A stretch of DNA of 45,931 nucleotides from Chloroflexi bacterium HGW-Chloroflexi-10 (lineage in GTDB: Bacteria; Chloroflexota; Anaerolineae; Anaerolineales; Anaerolineaceae): NCBI GenBank assembly GCA_002840755.1, contig PHBZ01000043.1:1-45931 (forward strand), in the 5' to 3' direction. Of this stretch, positions 23,610 through 31,482 are shown in pieces. The notes below the pieces were generated by a model, which saw nothing but the letters and a program-made list of their open reading frames with translations, ran no database searches and was not told the DNA's origin. Positions within the stretch are counted from its first letter, which is position 1; every line of letters starts with the position of its first letter. The position numbers were made by a program, and so were the translations under genes.

Positions 23610-24926
23610 TTACCCCCAACGTAGAACCGATAATCCGGCGACGGCACGCAGTATACCAAATATTAATAATGCAGTGGCCAATCCGGTCCAATTTCCGATA
23701 ACTGGGCCAAGCATGGTGCCAGCCAGGATGGCAGCATTGGTGCTCAGCGTAAACCAGGCCAGATAACTGGCACGCTGGTTAGAAGGCACTTTCTCGAGCA
23801 GATAGTTGATCATACCTACATTCACCAGAGACCAGGCAAAACCGCCAAATAAAGAGGCTAGGTAAAATAGGAGCGGTCCATTTGCAAAAGAAAGTAAGCC
23901 GGGGTAGAGCCCCAACAGACAGATACCAATTCCGGTTAGTTTTTTATTTCCAAGCCGGGCTGAGAAGGTAACCATTTGGGTGGATCCAATGAACATGGTG
24001 ACATAAAATAATGCTGTACCCAGACTGATGGTTTGATCGGATAAGTTGAGCGTTTTGACACTAAAAACCGGAAAGAGCGGGATGGAAAGGTAGTGTATGA
24101 AATGAAAAAAGGTAAGCAGCAGGAGGGCACGGGCAAATTCACCCTGTAATGCTTCTGTATGCAGACGACTGCGCAGGTTGTTTAGCAGACGACCGCGTTT
24201 GGGAGATTGTTGCTCTTCCGGGTTGGATGATGATACTACAGGTATGTTGAGCACATCAGTTTCATCCAGCACCGGGTGCACTAATCTGAGATGAATGGCA
24301 CTCATCAGTGCGCCGATAAATCCAATTGCAAAGACCACCTGATAACCGCCTGGAAAAGGCATCCAAGTCAAGATACGTCCACATACCAGTGATGTGATGA
24401 CAGTTATCACCGCAAAAACAGCATTGCGCCGCCCGGCAACCATAGCGCGATACCGGCTTGGTACAGCTGTAGCGAATAATACATTAAATCCGGTGGCGAT
24501 AATGGACCCTGGTATGCTCATGATAAGAGTGAACGCAATTAGAATCCAAATTTGCATTTTATCCGAAAAAAACCACGGCAAAATGACCATAAACAGGTAA
24601 AAGATACGCTGACTTATGGCGGTCCAAAATACAGTTTTGTCGATACGGCGTTTTTCCAGCCATGCGCCGGCGGGTAGCGCCAACGCCAGTGTGATGACTG
24701 CCGGCATAGCGTTGACCAGACCAATCTGGTTGGTGTTAGCACCCAGACGTGCAGCGTAAATGGTAAGAAAGGCGAGAGAACTGCCGTTTAATAATCCCCA
24801 CCAGGCGATATCCCAATACAGGTGACGGAAGTTTGAGCTTAATTCTTCCGGTACACCAGAGTGCACTGGTAATAAAAACGCAAGAAATTTACGGTAACGA
24901 GTGCGAAATGTTTTGGAAGGACTCAT
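23610..24926 (-). CDS. Major facilitator superfamily transporter
   Basis: The 438-residue protein has about 12 predicted transmembrane helices with a cytoplasmic loop near the middle (about 212-235, PEEQQSPKRGR). Features include GLVNAMPAVITLALALPAGAWLE in the first half and LGPVIGNWTGLATALLIFG near the end. It is only distantly like its convergent neighbour and belongs to a less characterised MFS branch; the substrate is unknown. The minus-strand TAATAT hexamer at 24945-24940 ends 13 bases before the ATG, which predicts a leader of six or seven bases and no Shine-Dalgarno. Confidence 0.85.
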   Translation of the reverse strand: MSPSKTFRTRYRKFLAFLLPVHSGVPEELSSNFRHLYWDIAWWGLLNGSSLAFLTIYAARLGANTNQIGLVNAMPAVITLALALPAGAWLEKRRIDKTVFWTAISQRIFYLFMVILPWFFSDKMQIWILIAFTLIMSIPGSIIATGFNVLFATAVPSRYRAMVAGRRNAVFAVITVITSLVCGRILTWMPFPGGYQVVFAIGFIGALMSAIHLRLVHPVLDETDVLNIPVVSSSNPEEQQSPKRGRLLNNLRSRLHTEALQGEFARALLLLTFFHFIHYLSIPLFPVFSVKTLNLSDQTISLGTALFYVTMFIGSTQMVTFSARLGNKKLTGIGICLLGLYPGLLSFANGPLLFYLASLFGGFAWSLVNVGMINYLLEKVPSNQRASYLAWFTLSTNAAILAGTMLGPVIGNWTGLATALLIFGILRAVAGLSVLRWG

Positions 24927-24978
24927 GATGTAATTTTGAATATTATCATGACTGGATCAAACGATAAAGGGCGTGATT

Positions 24979-25215
24979 TCACCGATTTAATCCGCGGGCA
25001 ATCAGATTCAGGATTATGGTAAACAGGATACTTAAAAGGATTGAACCTAAAATGGGAACTATGCAGGTCAGATTACCATTTTGAAAGCGCAGCGTACCGG
25101 GAAATTTTTCCCATCCGGCGAAACGGCCTAATAGGTAGAGGATTCCACCGAGAATAATGATTCCAATTCCCAGAAAAACGAGCCAGCGACCGATAGTTTC
25201 CAAGTTGGGCAGCAT
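24979..25215 (-). CDS. DUF2905 family small membrane protein
   Basis: The 78-residue product starts MLPNLETIGRWLVFLGIG and has two transmembrane helices (about 9-31 and 50-74) separated by the family signature GWEKFPGTLRFQNGNLTCIVPI, close to the PGDIRI...FYFP pattern of DUF2905 proteins. The function of the family is unknown. A frame opening to 25368 would add 51 residues without similarity, so I take the internal ATG at 25215. The -10 hexamer TACAAT ends six bases before this ATG, which supports the choice and predicts a leaderless mRNA. Confidence 0.8.
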   Translation of the reverse strand: MLPNLETIGRWLVFLGIGIIILGGILYLLGRFAGWEKFPGTLRFQNGNLTCIVPILGSILLSILFTIILNLIARGLNR

Positions 25216-25221
25216 ACCTGT

Positions 25222-25251
25222 ATTGTAGCAGATGATAGTAGTCTTTTTCAC
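25222..25251 (-). promoter_or_regulatory. Promoter giving a leaderless DUF2905 mRNA
   Basis: On the minus strand GTGAAA (25251-25246) and TACAAT (25227-25222) are spaced by 18 bases, with TGC just before the -10 (extended -10). The start of transcription should be the A of the ATG at 25215. Confidence 0.55.
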
Positions 25252-25318
25252 ACCTGTTTTTGCAGTGTATAACTGTTGTTGTTTCACTGGTTGAATGCTT
25301 TTGGGGCTGATGGTAAAA

Positions 25319-25347
25319 TTGATCTGCCTGTTCTGCTTTGCTATAGT
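25319..25347 (+). promoter_or_regulatory. Promoter of the chelatase locus
   Basis: TTGATC (25319-25324) and TATAGT (25342-25347) are spaced by 17 bases, with TGC before the -10. The predicted start near 25354 gives a leader of about 79 nt. Confidence 0.6.
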
Positions 25348-25432
25348 TACAAAATAAAAGTAGATCATTAAGAAACATATCTAACAAAATAATTCTGATT
25401 TCATCAGGGATTGGAATAAAAGGATTACAACC

Positions 25433-26542
25433 ATGCCGGAAATTTATCCATTTACCGCGATTGTTGGACAGGAACGTATGAAACGTGCCCTGATTTTGAA
25501 TGCCGTAGACCCACGGATTGGGGGGGTGCTCATCCGTGGGGAACGTGGGACGGCTAAATCAACCGCGGCGCGTGCTCTGGCGGCTTTATTACCGATGGTA
25601 AAAGCAGTTACTAACTGCCGTTTTGGCTGCGATCCGGATACTCCGAAGGCATGGTGTACCGAATGCCAGGAACGTCACGAAAGGGGCGAAGTGCTGCCAA
25701 TTACAATAAAGCCGACAGCATTTATTAACTTGCCAGTTTCAGCTACAGAGGATCGTGTAGTGGGCACCCTTGATATTGAACGCGCCATACAAAAAGGTGA
25801 GCGCAGTTTTGAACCAGGTGTACTGGCGGCAGCCAACCGTGGTTTGTTGTATATTGATGAAGTAAATCTATTGGATGACCATGTTGTGGATGTGCTGCTT
25901 GATTCGGCGGCGATGGGTATGAATATTGTTGAGCGTGAAGGGATCTCGTTTGTGCATCCTGCGCGCTTTATTCTGGTGGGTACTATGAACCCGGAAGAGG
26001 GTGATTTGCGTCCACAACTGCTGGACCGTTTTGCACTTTCGGTCGAAATTCATGGAATTCTGGATAAACGCGACCGCGTTGTTATCATGGAGCGCAATAT
26101 TAGCTTCGAGGCCGATGCAGAGGCTTTTTGCGACACATTTCAATCTCAGGAAGTGGAATTGTCCCGGCAGATTGAGGTCGCTCGTCGTCTGGTTCCACAA
26201 GTAGCACATAGCAGCCGGGATTTAATTACGATTGCTTCTCTGACCGCTTCGCTAGGTGTGGATGGTCACCGTCCAGATTTGGTGATTTTAAAAACAGCGC
26301 GAGCCCAGGCAGCCTTTGAAGGCCGCATAAAAATTAATGAGATGGATATTGCCCGGGCTGCCGAGTTGGCGTTACCCCATCGAATGAAACGTGGCCCATT
26401 TGAGAAGGAAATGGCTAATATGGAAGAGCTGCACGACCGAATTGAGCAATTAAGTGGCGGGCGTGCATCCGGAGAGGACAGCCAAGAAATGGAGCCTGAT
26501 TCTTCGGAGAGCAGCCAACCAAAAGCGGAAAAAAAAATTTAA
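25433..26542 (+). CDS. Magnesium/cobalt chelatase AAA+ subunit (ChlI/BchI-like), 5' part of a frameshifted chlD-type gene
   Basis: The 369-residue product is an AAA+ ATPase of the chelatase I family, which powers metal insertion into tetrapyrroles with a D-type VWA subunit and a large H or CobN subunit. It shows Walker A GERGTAKST, a Cys-containing insert (CRFGCDP, CTEC), Walker B LLYIDEVNLLDDH, GTMNPEEGDLRPQLLDRF, and the C-terminal lid. After about residue 335 it becomes acidic and low in complexity (SGEDSQEMEPDSSESS), as in the linker of D subunits. The frame stops at TAA immediately after A9 (26529-26537). A -1 shift there continues without a stop into the VWA frame. So both a short I-type protein and a 696-residue I-D fusion may be made. 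No CobN/BchH gene is in the window. Confidence 0.9.
   Translation: MPEIYPFTAIVGQERMKRALILNAVDPRIGGVLIRGERGTAKSTAARALAALLPMVKAVTNCRFGCDPDTPKAWCTECQERHERGEVLPITIKPTAFINLPVSATEDRVVGTLDIERAIQKGERSFEPGVLAAANRGLLYIDEVNLLDDHVVDVLLDSAAMGMNIVEREGISFVHPARFILVGTMNPEEGDLRPQLLDRFALSVEIHGILDKRDRVVIMERNISFEADAEAFCDTFQSQEVELSRQIEVARRLVPQVAHSSRDLITIASLTASLGVDGHRPDLVILKTARAQAAFEGRIKINEMDIARAAELALPHRMKRGPFEKEMANMEELHDRIEQLSGGRASGEDSQEMEPDSSESSQPKAEKKI
26529..26537 (+). promoter_or_regulatory. A9 slippery run, predicted -1 frameshift or transcriptional slippage site
   Basis: Nine consecutive A lie two codons before the stop of the AAA+ frame. Reading back one base on the run gives codons for N-L-T-D-G-A-T-T-S-E-V-P-E and then joins the VWA frame at its ATG (26575) with no stop. 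A GGAGAG sequence ends 17 bases upstream of the run, and a perfect 20-base palindrome lies 48 bases downstream (26585-26604). Confidence 0.65.
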
Positions 26543-26574
26543 CTGACGGCGCAACCACCAGCGAAGTTCCTGAA

Positions 26575-27522
26575 ATGGGTTCGGCTGTGCCGGATCCGGC
26601 ACAGGAGTTTCGAGATACACAATCTAATTGGTGGGAAGGTGGACAGAAAATTCAGACCGGTGCGACCTTTTCGCCACGACGGTTGAACACCCCATTGGAT
26701 AAAATCATCCGTCAACGTGCGGGACGACGGTCGATGACCCGTACCAAACGTAAGCGCGGACGTTACACCCAGGCAAGGCCGTCTCCGGGTAAAGTGGATG
26801 ATCTGGCATTAGATGCGACCTTACGAGCAGCAGCGCCTTTTCAGTCCCGTCGTGATGAACAACGCAAACATGTAGCCTTTGCTGTACAGCCGCAGGATTA
26901 CATGCGAAAGGTGCGCGTTCGCCGGACTGCTAACCTGATCCTGTTTGTGGTGGACGCATCCTGGTCTATGGCAGTGGCCGAACGAATGGCGGCAGCCAAG
27001 GGTGCCATCCTTTCTTTACTGAATGACGCCTATCAAAGACGTGATCGGGTGGGGATGATCGTGTTTCAGAAGGATAAAGCCACCCTGGTGCTTTCACCAA
27101 CCAATTCGGTGACTCTGGCGCAGCGGGCATTGCAGGATATTCCTGTGGGTGGAAAAACCCCACTTTCGGCTGGTTTGCGTCTGGCGTATGAAGTCTTGAT
27201 GCGTGAAAAGATTACCCATCCGGATGTGTTACCTTTGCTGGTTGTATTAACGGATGGAGCCGGCAACGTTGCGATGGGCCAGAAACTTGGGCCCTTACCC
27301 GAGTCTTACCAGATCGCTCGTATGATTGCAGAAGAGCAAGTGCGTAGTATCGTTATCAACCTGGAGCATGTGGCATTTGACCGCGGATTGGCCAATGCCC
27401 TAGCTGATAACCTGCTTTCACCCTGTTATACGTTGGAAGATTTGCATGCTGAAACCCTTTACCAGGCTGTACGCCAGGAGATTAGTTTTATTCAGCAAAA
27501 TACGGGTGGATTGAAAACGTAA
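26575..27522 (+). CDS. Chelatase VWA-domain part (ChlD/CobT-like C-terminal half)
   Basis: The frame gives 315 residues from its first ATG. A basic Arg-rich segment (about 40-70, RQRAGRRSMTRTKRKRG) precedes a von Willebrand A domain (about 120-300) with the MIDAS motif DASWSM (near 128), a Thr in GGKTPLSAGL and the later Asp in VVLTDGAGN. This is the C-terminal half of D-type chelatase subunits, which normally follows an AAA+ domain and acidic linker in the same chain. No ribosome site precedes the ATG, and the frame is open upstream to the A9 run, so it is best read as the 3' part of a -1 frameshifted fusion with the preceding gene. Independent translation is the alternative. Confidence 0.85.
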   Translation: MGSAVPDPAQEFRDTQSNWWEGGQKIQTGATFSPRRLNTPLDKIIRQRAGRRSMTRTKRKRGRYTQARPSPGKVDDLALDATLRAAAPFQSRRDEQRKHVAFAVQPQDYMRKVRVRRTANLILFVVDASWSMAVAERMAAAKGAILSLLNDAYQRRDRVGMIVFQKDKATLVLSPTNSVTLAQRALQDIPVGGKTPLSAGLRLAYEVLMREKITHPDVLPLLVVLTDGAGNVAMGQKLGPLPESYQIARMIAEEQVRSIVINLEHVAFDRGLANALADNLLSPCYTLEDLHAETLYQAVRQEISFIQQNTGGLKT

Positions 27523-27540
27523 GGTTTACCCCACATTCAC

Positions 27541-27580
27541 TAATAAAAATCCCTTCCAGTTGTGGAAGGGATTTTTATTA
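27541..27580. terminator. Bidirectional terminator between chelatase and serpin genes
   Basis: A perfect 18-base-pair stem (27541-27558 with 27563-27580) with loop GTTG lies between convergent genes, 18 bases after the chelatase stop. Confidence 0.92.
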
Positions 27581-27604
27581 GTTCATTAATAGGTTGTGAT
27601 AGTC

Positions 27605-28978
27605 TTATTGAAGCGGTTCTGTTACACGCCCCAGGAAAAGAATTAAACCACTTTCCCGGTCGCGGATGAGAAAGAGGAATGGGTGATCAAATACTAAACT
27701 GACCGGCTCTACTTCTTCGGGCATAGCGCTTTCAATACCCATGATAACGGCAGTTGCTGCTGCGGCTTCTGTACCTTCTTCATCCACAGCTACAAAGGCC
27801 TTGTGAATCACATCACTGATGTAGAGTGGATCACCATCCGGCTCGTACATACCGCTAAAATCAGCCGCACCGGGAGTAAAGGCATTCACCATGCCTAAAT
27901 CCTTAAGAGCCTGGTTAACTGAGAAGCTGCTCTCGAATTTAAATTTAGGCATGGATAGAATTGCCTGCCCAGAAATCAAATTGTCCAGCAAGTCCTGCAA
28001 ACCGACGGCATCCAATGTGTTTGTCAATTGATCTAATTCGGTTTCTAAGGGCATGAGCAATACCATGCTATAGCGGCTGTTAAAGTAAGGTATTTCTACC
28101 ATTTGCAAATCGGAGTTTTTAACGTAAGAGAAGCGTTCCTCCATATTCATCATGTCTGTCTGAAAAGTTTTCCCGGAATTTAAATAAAAATCAGCCGGTT
28201 GTGTGGCATCTTCGGAAAACTCGTGCAGCCATGCACCAAAAAAGTAGATTGCATTGGTCAATACCAATCGGGTGTCACTGGTCAATGCGCCTTGCGGGAT
28301 GAGGTCCTTAATCTTATCTTCGGTTTGTTGGGCAACCCAATCATTGATTTCCAAGCGGGCTGGCTCGGCTGCGGTTTTGAAATCCATAATACGTAACCCA
28401 GCACCGTAGGATTGCGCCAAAAGATCCAAATATTCCTGACGGAAGGGGTAGCCGGATTGTCCCCAGATGGCATTAGCGATATTGAGTTGAAAATTCCCTT
28501 CTCCGTTCTCGATGTATTCAGGCACCACATATAAACTTTGATCCAGGTTATTCAGCGAAGAATGGATTTGATCATCTGGTAATGTGAAGTGCAGGGTCTG
28601 CGCCATCTGCTCTTTGGTTTCTGCATTTGCTCCAGCGTAGGTCATTGCCAGGGCTAAGGAAATGCTATATGGTGAAAAAAACAGGTTGCCTTCAGGCTCT
28701 GCTGCAAGAAGTTGGTAGAGGTCCAGACCAAACGCGTTTAGGTCAGCGGCTAGTAATTGTTGCTCTCGAGGTTCAGCGGTTGTTTCAATGCGTTGCAGCG
28801 CTGAAGTTAAGACTTCGTTTTCTGGAGACGTATTATTTCCTTGTGATATTTGTGTGGAGATTGGGGTTGCACCTGCGGGAGATTCTGGAGATTGGGTGGG
28901 GGCAGCGGCAGTACAGGCCGTAACGGATAGAACAAGGATCGTTAGTAAAATTTTTGATCGTATTTTTATGTTTAACAT
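27605..28978 (-). CDS. Serpin lipoprotein (second of a tandem pair)
   Basis: The 457-residue protein has a signal peptide ending in VTAC (lipobox) and a Ser/Thr/Pro-rich spacer, then a full serpin domain (about 85-457). Diagnostic pieces are FFSPYSISLALAMTYAGA, TRLVLTNAIYFFGAW, the hinge EEGTEAAAATAV and the C-terminal FDHPFLFLIRDRESGLILFLG. The small-residue hinge is that of inhibitory serpins, which trap serine or cysteine proteases by loop insertion. Counting from the hinge Gly as P15 puts Glu-Ser at P1-P1'. It should act outside the cell. The start is 12 bases after the stop of the other serpin, with AAGGAG upstream, so the two are co-transcribed. Confidence 0.95.
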   Translation of the reverse strand: MLNIKIRSKILLTILVLSVTACTAAAPTQSPESPAGATPISTQISQGNNTSPENEVLTSALQRIETTAEPREQQLLAADLNAFGLDLYQLLAAEPEGNLFFSPYSISLALAMTYAGANAETKEQMAQTLHFTLPDDQIHSSLNNLDQSLYVVPEYIENGEGNFQLNIANAIWGQSGYPFRQEYLDLLAQSYGAGLRIMDFKTAAEPARLEINDWVAQQTEDKIKDLIPQGALTSDTRLVLTNAIYFFGAWLHEFSEDATQPADFYLNSGKTFQTDMMNMEERFSYVKNSDLQMVEIPYFNSRYSMVLLMPLETELDQLTNTLDAVGLQDLLDNLISGQAILSMPKFKFESSFSVNQALKDLGMVNAFTPGAADFSGMYEPDGDPLYISDVIHKAFVAVDEEGTEAAAATAVIMGIESAMPEEVEPVSLVFDHPFLFLIRDRESGLILFLGRVTEPLQ

Positions 28979-28990
28979 TGTGAACTCCTT

Positions 28991-30361
28991 TTATTGTTCG
29001 GCTGGGTTGAGAACCTGACCGATGAATAAAATCGCACCGGTTTCAATATCGCGGATGATGAAGAGAAACGGGCGATTAAAGTGGATTTCTGCTGGTTCGG
29101 CGGGATTGAAGCCTTTTCCAGCCATTAACACGGCTGTAGCAGCGGCAGCTTCCGTACCATTTTCGTTGGCATCAATAAATGCCTGATGAATAACCTGATC
29201 GATATACAACTCCTTGCCGGGTTCCATACCGCTGAAGTCCGCCTGAGCTGGGATAAATGCCTGTTTCATTCCTAACTGACTAAGGTGATCATTTAGATTG
29301 GCACCTGTGCGAAACTGGAAGCGGGGCAGCGCGAGATCCACATCACCCCAGGTGATGTCTGCCATAATTTTCTCCAAGCGATTGACATCCAGCGCCTGAC
29401 TAAAAGTCTCCAGCTGCCCTTCAGCCGGCATTATTAGAAGCATGCCGAGTTTTCCGGTGGAATAGGGGAGTTCTACCAAACTATAGTTTTCATTGACACT
29501 GTACGGGATATTCTGAATTTGCCACATTAGTGGGACCTGTATTTGACTGCCATCCTGCAAGGTAAACGCCCCTGGTTGGGTATGTTCTTCATTGAAGGGT
29601 TGACGCCAGGCTGCATTCAGATAGATGGCATTCACCAGTACCATGCGGGTAAGCTGATGAATGGCGCCTTGAGGAATGAGGTCCTTGATTTTTTCTTCGG
29701 TTTCTGCGTAAGTCCATTGGTTAATGGCTTGCCTGGATTCTTCGGGAAAGTTTACAAAGTCCGTGATATGCAGACCAGCGCCATAATTAAGTGCCAATAA
29801 GCGCAGGTATTCATCCAGGAATGGATAATCTTGCTGCGCCCAGACAGCGTTGGTTACTCGCAATCTGATACCTTGTTCATATTCATTGGGCCCTTCTGCG
29901 CGGAGAAGCATGAGTTGGTCCAATGCATTCCAGGATTGGTGGAAAGCTTCATCACGTTGTTGAATATGCAATACAGAGCGCATTTCCGCCGCGGTTTCGT
30001 TGCGCGCGCCGCCATAGGTCATGGCTAAGGCCATGGCGATGGAATAAGGTGAAAATACCAAATTTTTTTGTGAATTTTCCACCCGTAAGCGCTGGTACAG
30101 ATCCAGAGCGAATTGGTTGTTTCCAATTACCAGAGGAGTAATGTCAACGGGTTCATCTATTTGCAGCGGCAATCGTTCAAGGGATGCAGCCAAAATTTTT
30201 GGTGGCACAAATACCTCCTTGGTTGAATGCTGCGTGGTAGGGGTAGTTTTCGTTGGTGTGGATATGTCGGTTTGTGCATTGGGTACAAGCGGTTTCCCGG
30301 TGCATGCCGATACCAGCAACACTACAATAATTGTACAAAAAAACATGTGGCGGGTATGCAT
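28991..30361 (-). CDS. Serpin lipoprotein (first of a tandem pair)
   Basis: The 456-residue protein has a signal peptide ending in VSAC and a Thr-rich spacer, followed by a serpin domain with LVFSPYSIAMALAMTYGGA, TRMVLVNAIYLNAAW, hinge NENGTEAAAATAV and C-terminal FNRPFLFIIRDIETGAILFIG. The hinge is of the inhibitory type. With the hinge Gly as P15, P1-P1' would be Lys-Gly, so trypsin-like or subtilisin-like targets are plausible, unlike the Glu of its partner. The loop is two residues shorter than in the second serpin. AAGGAGG precedes the ATG at nine bases. It is the first gene of the pair. Confidence 0.95.
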   Translation of the reverse strand: MHTRHMFFCTIIVVLLVSACTGKPLVPNAQTDISTPTKTTPTTQHSTKEVFVPPKILAASLERLPLQIDEPVDITPLVIGNNQFALDLYQRLRVENSQKNLVFSPYSIAMALAMTYGGARNETAAEMRSVLHIQQRDEAFHQSWNALDQLMLLRAEGPNEYEQGIRLRVTNAVWAQQDYPFLDEYLRLLALNYGAGLHITDFVNFPEESRQAINQWTYAETEEKIKDLIPQGAIHQLTRMVLVNAIYLNAAWRQPFNEEHTQPGAFTLQDGSQIQVPLMWQIQNIPYSVNENYSLVELPYSTGKLGMLLIMPAEGQLETFSQALDVNRLEKIMADITWGDVDLALPRFQFRTGANLNDHLSQLGMKQAFIPAQADFSGMEPGKELYIDQVIHQAFIDANENGTEAAAATAVLMAGKGFNPAEPAEIHFNRPFLFIIRDIETGAILFIGQVLNPAEQ

Positions 30362-30420
30362 TATGTCATACCTCCTTTTGTATATTTAGGACGGTTAACA
30401 ATGGTGGGAAGTTCCCAAAA

Positions 30421-30445
30421 GAAAAACGCCCTATTGAGGGCGTTT
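30421..30445 (-). terminator. Intrinsic terminator of the phosphoribosyltransferase gene
   Basis: A nine-base-pair stem AAACGCCCT/AGGGCGTTT (30424-30432 with 30437-30445), loop ATTG, is followed on the minus strand by TTTC after an A/T-rich arm. It lies just past the stop codon. Confidence 0.82.
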
Positions 30446-30450
30446 ATATA

Positions 30451-30999
30451 TTATTCTGATAATCCGGTGTTCATCAATACAGCATCCGGTCCGCGACTGA
30501 TTTCCCAGGGGTACATGATATGGGCATCGGTAACAGCTGCGTAATAGTCGGGGCGGATATTGCCGAACAGACTGCGGTATGGATTGAAGTGCAAAACACA
30601 GGTATATGGCTGCCCGGCTGCGCTCGCTACCCGATTACGAACTGCGGTAATGGTGCGTCCGGAGCCCCAAACATCATCCACGATCAGGATGCGTCGTCCG
30701 TTTAGCACTGAATCATCGGGAAATTGGATGAACTTAGGCCAGGCCAGTAAGCGACCTTTCTTGCGTTCCTCTTCCGATTGCATTTCGTTGGGGAAATCTA
30801 CCGCAGCGGTGAGAATAGCATTCAAACGTAATGCCTCTGCCAACATTCCGCCCGGGATAATTCCGCCATGGGTGACCATGATCATCGCTTCAAATTCGGT
30901 CTCAAATTGAGGTATCAAATGATCAATTAATTGATCAACATCCTGCCAGGTAAGAATTTCGCGCCGTGGGAGCATCGTTTTATATCTATCCTTTGCCAT
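30451..30999 (-). CDS. Phosphoribosyltransferase (hypoxanthine/xanthine type)
   Basis: The 182-residue product is a type I phosphoribosyltransferase that joins PRPP to a base. The PRPP loop is ILIVDDVWGSGRTITAV (near residues 104-120), with two acidic residues followed by the glycine-rich turn, and an upstream MIMVTHGGIIPGGMLAEAL segment matches the family's PPi-binding loop region. Size and pattern resemble xanthine/hypoxanthine enzymes in purine salvage, although the base-specificity hood is not diagnostic by eye. A strong promoter lies just upstream and predicts a leader of only seven or eight bases without a ribosome site. It is separated by a terminator from the serpin pair. Confidence 0.88.
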   Translation of the reverse strand: MAKDRYKTMLPRREILTWQDVDQLIDHLIPQFETEFEAMIMVTHGGIIPGGMLAEALRLNAILTAAVDFPNEMQSEEERKKGRLLAWPKFIQFPDDSVLNGRRILIVDDVWGSGRTITAVRNRVASAAGQPYTCVLHFNPYRSLFGNIRPDYYAAVTDAHIMYPWEISRGPDAVLMNTGLSE

Positions 31000-31013
31000 T
31001 TATTTGCATGTTG

Positions 31014-31041
31014 ATTATAGCAGTTTTTGGTAATTTCTCAA
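31014..31041 (-). promoter_or_regulatory. Phosphoribosyltransferase promoter with very short leader
   Basis: On the minus strand TTGAGA (31041-31036) and TATAAT (31019-31014) are spaced by 16 bases, with TGC just before the -10. The start of transcription falls about seven bases before the ATG at 30999. Confidence 0.7.
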
Positions 31042-31145
31042 TATAGTTGGAGAGATGATTGGGAAGTGCGAGTGACAGAAGAGCAAATTACATAAACTGA
31101 ATCGTTCATTGCAGGCAGGATTTTACAGTCGTGCATGGGGACCTA

Positions 31146-31176
31146 TAAACAAATAACCACGGCACCCAACCGTGGT
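31146..31176 (-). terminator. Terminator-like hairpin ending the structured RNA candidate
   Basis: A seven-base-pair stem (31156-31162 with 31170-31176) is followed on the minus strand by TTATTTGTTT. The T tract is interrupted, so efficiency may be moderate. Confidence 0.5.
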
Positions 31177-31297
31177 CTTTGTAAGAACGCTTGCCAGTTC
31201 TTATACCCTTCGAGTCTTCTGAAGCCCAGGAGTGAACGGGAAAGGACAAAATCAGGCTTCAGAAGCTCTAGGGTTTACCCAAATATTACCCATCTAG
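31146..31297 (-). ncRNA. Candidate structured RNA of three hairpins
   Basis: On the minus strand an extended -10 (TGC-TACAAT, 31312-31304) predicts a transcript from about 31297. It would form a long interrupted hairpin of 19 pairs (31255-31274 with 31205-31226: ACCCT, GAG and an 11-pair CTTCTGAAGCC arm) with a 28-base pyrimidine-rich loop. A second hairpin (TAAGAAC/GTTCTTA, 31182-31203) and a terminator-like third (ACCACGG/CCGTGGT, 31156-31176, then TTATTTGTTT) follow. No protein frame with a ribosome site covers it. The order of elements fits minus-strand transcription better than plus. I recognise no known RNA family. Confidence 0.5.
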
Positions 31298-31482
31298 GCA
31301 AGGATTGTAGCACTTCAATGTTAAGGGTGCATCAAATTGTTATTAACGTTTTGTGTACATTTGTTAATATTTTGTTAATGAATTGGTATAAAGTAGTGGA
31401 ATTATTGGTGTTCAACGATGAAGGTTGTGCCGCATTCAGTTTATAGTATGATTAAGCTACATCTTACTATTTGGAGTCTTTT
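31298..31482. other. Upstream region of the phosphatase-superfamily gene
   Basis: This holds the putative promoter of the minus-strand RNA and the 5' side of the plus-strand gene at 31483. TTTGTTAATA and TTTGTTAATG occur 11 bases apart near 31360-31380, and a TATAGT -10-like hexamer lies at 31442-31447 without a good -35. Confidence 0.4.

Noticed and set aside
26585..26604. The perfect 20-base palindrome as the frameshift stimulator
   Set aside because: It begins 48 bases after the A run, far beyond the usual 5-10 base spacing, so it is reported as context only.
31135..31446. A 103-codon plus-strand frame between phosphoribosyltransferase and phosphatase-superfamily genes
   Set aside because: It crosses three hairpins of the RNA candidate and lacks a ribosome site.
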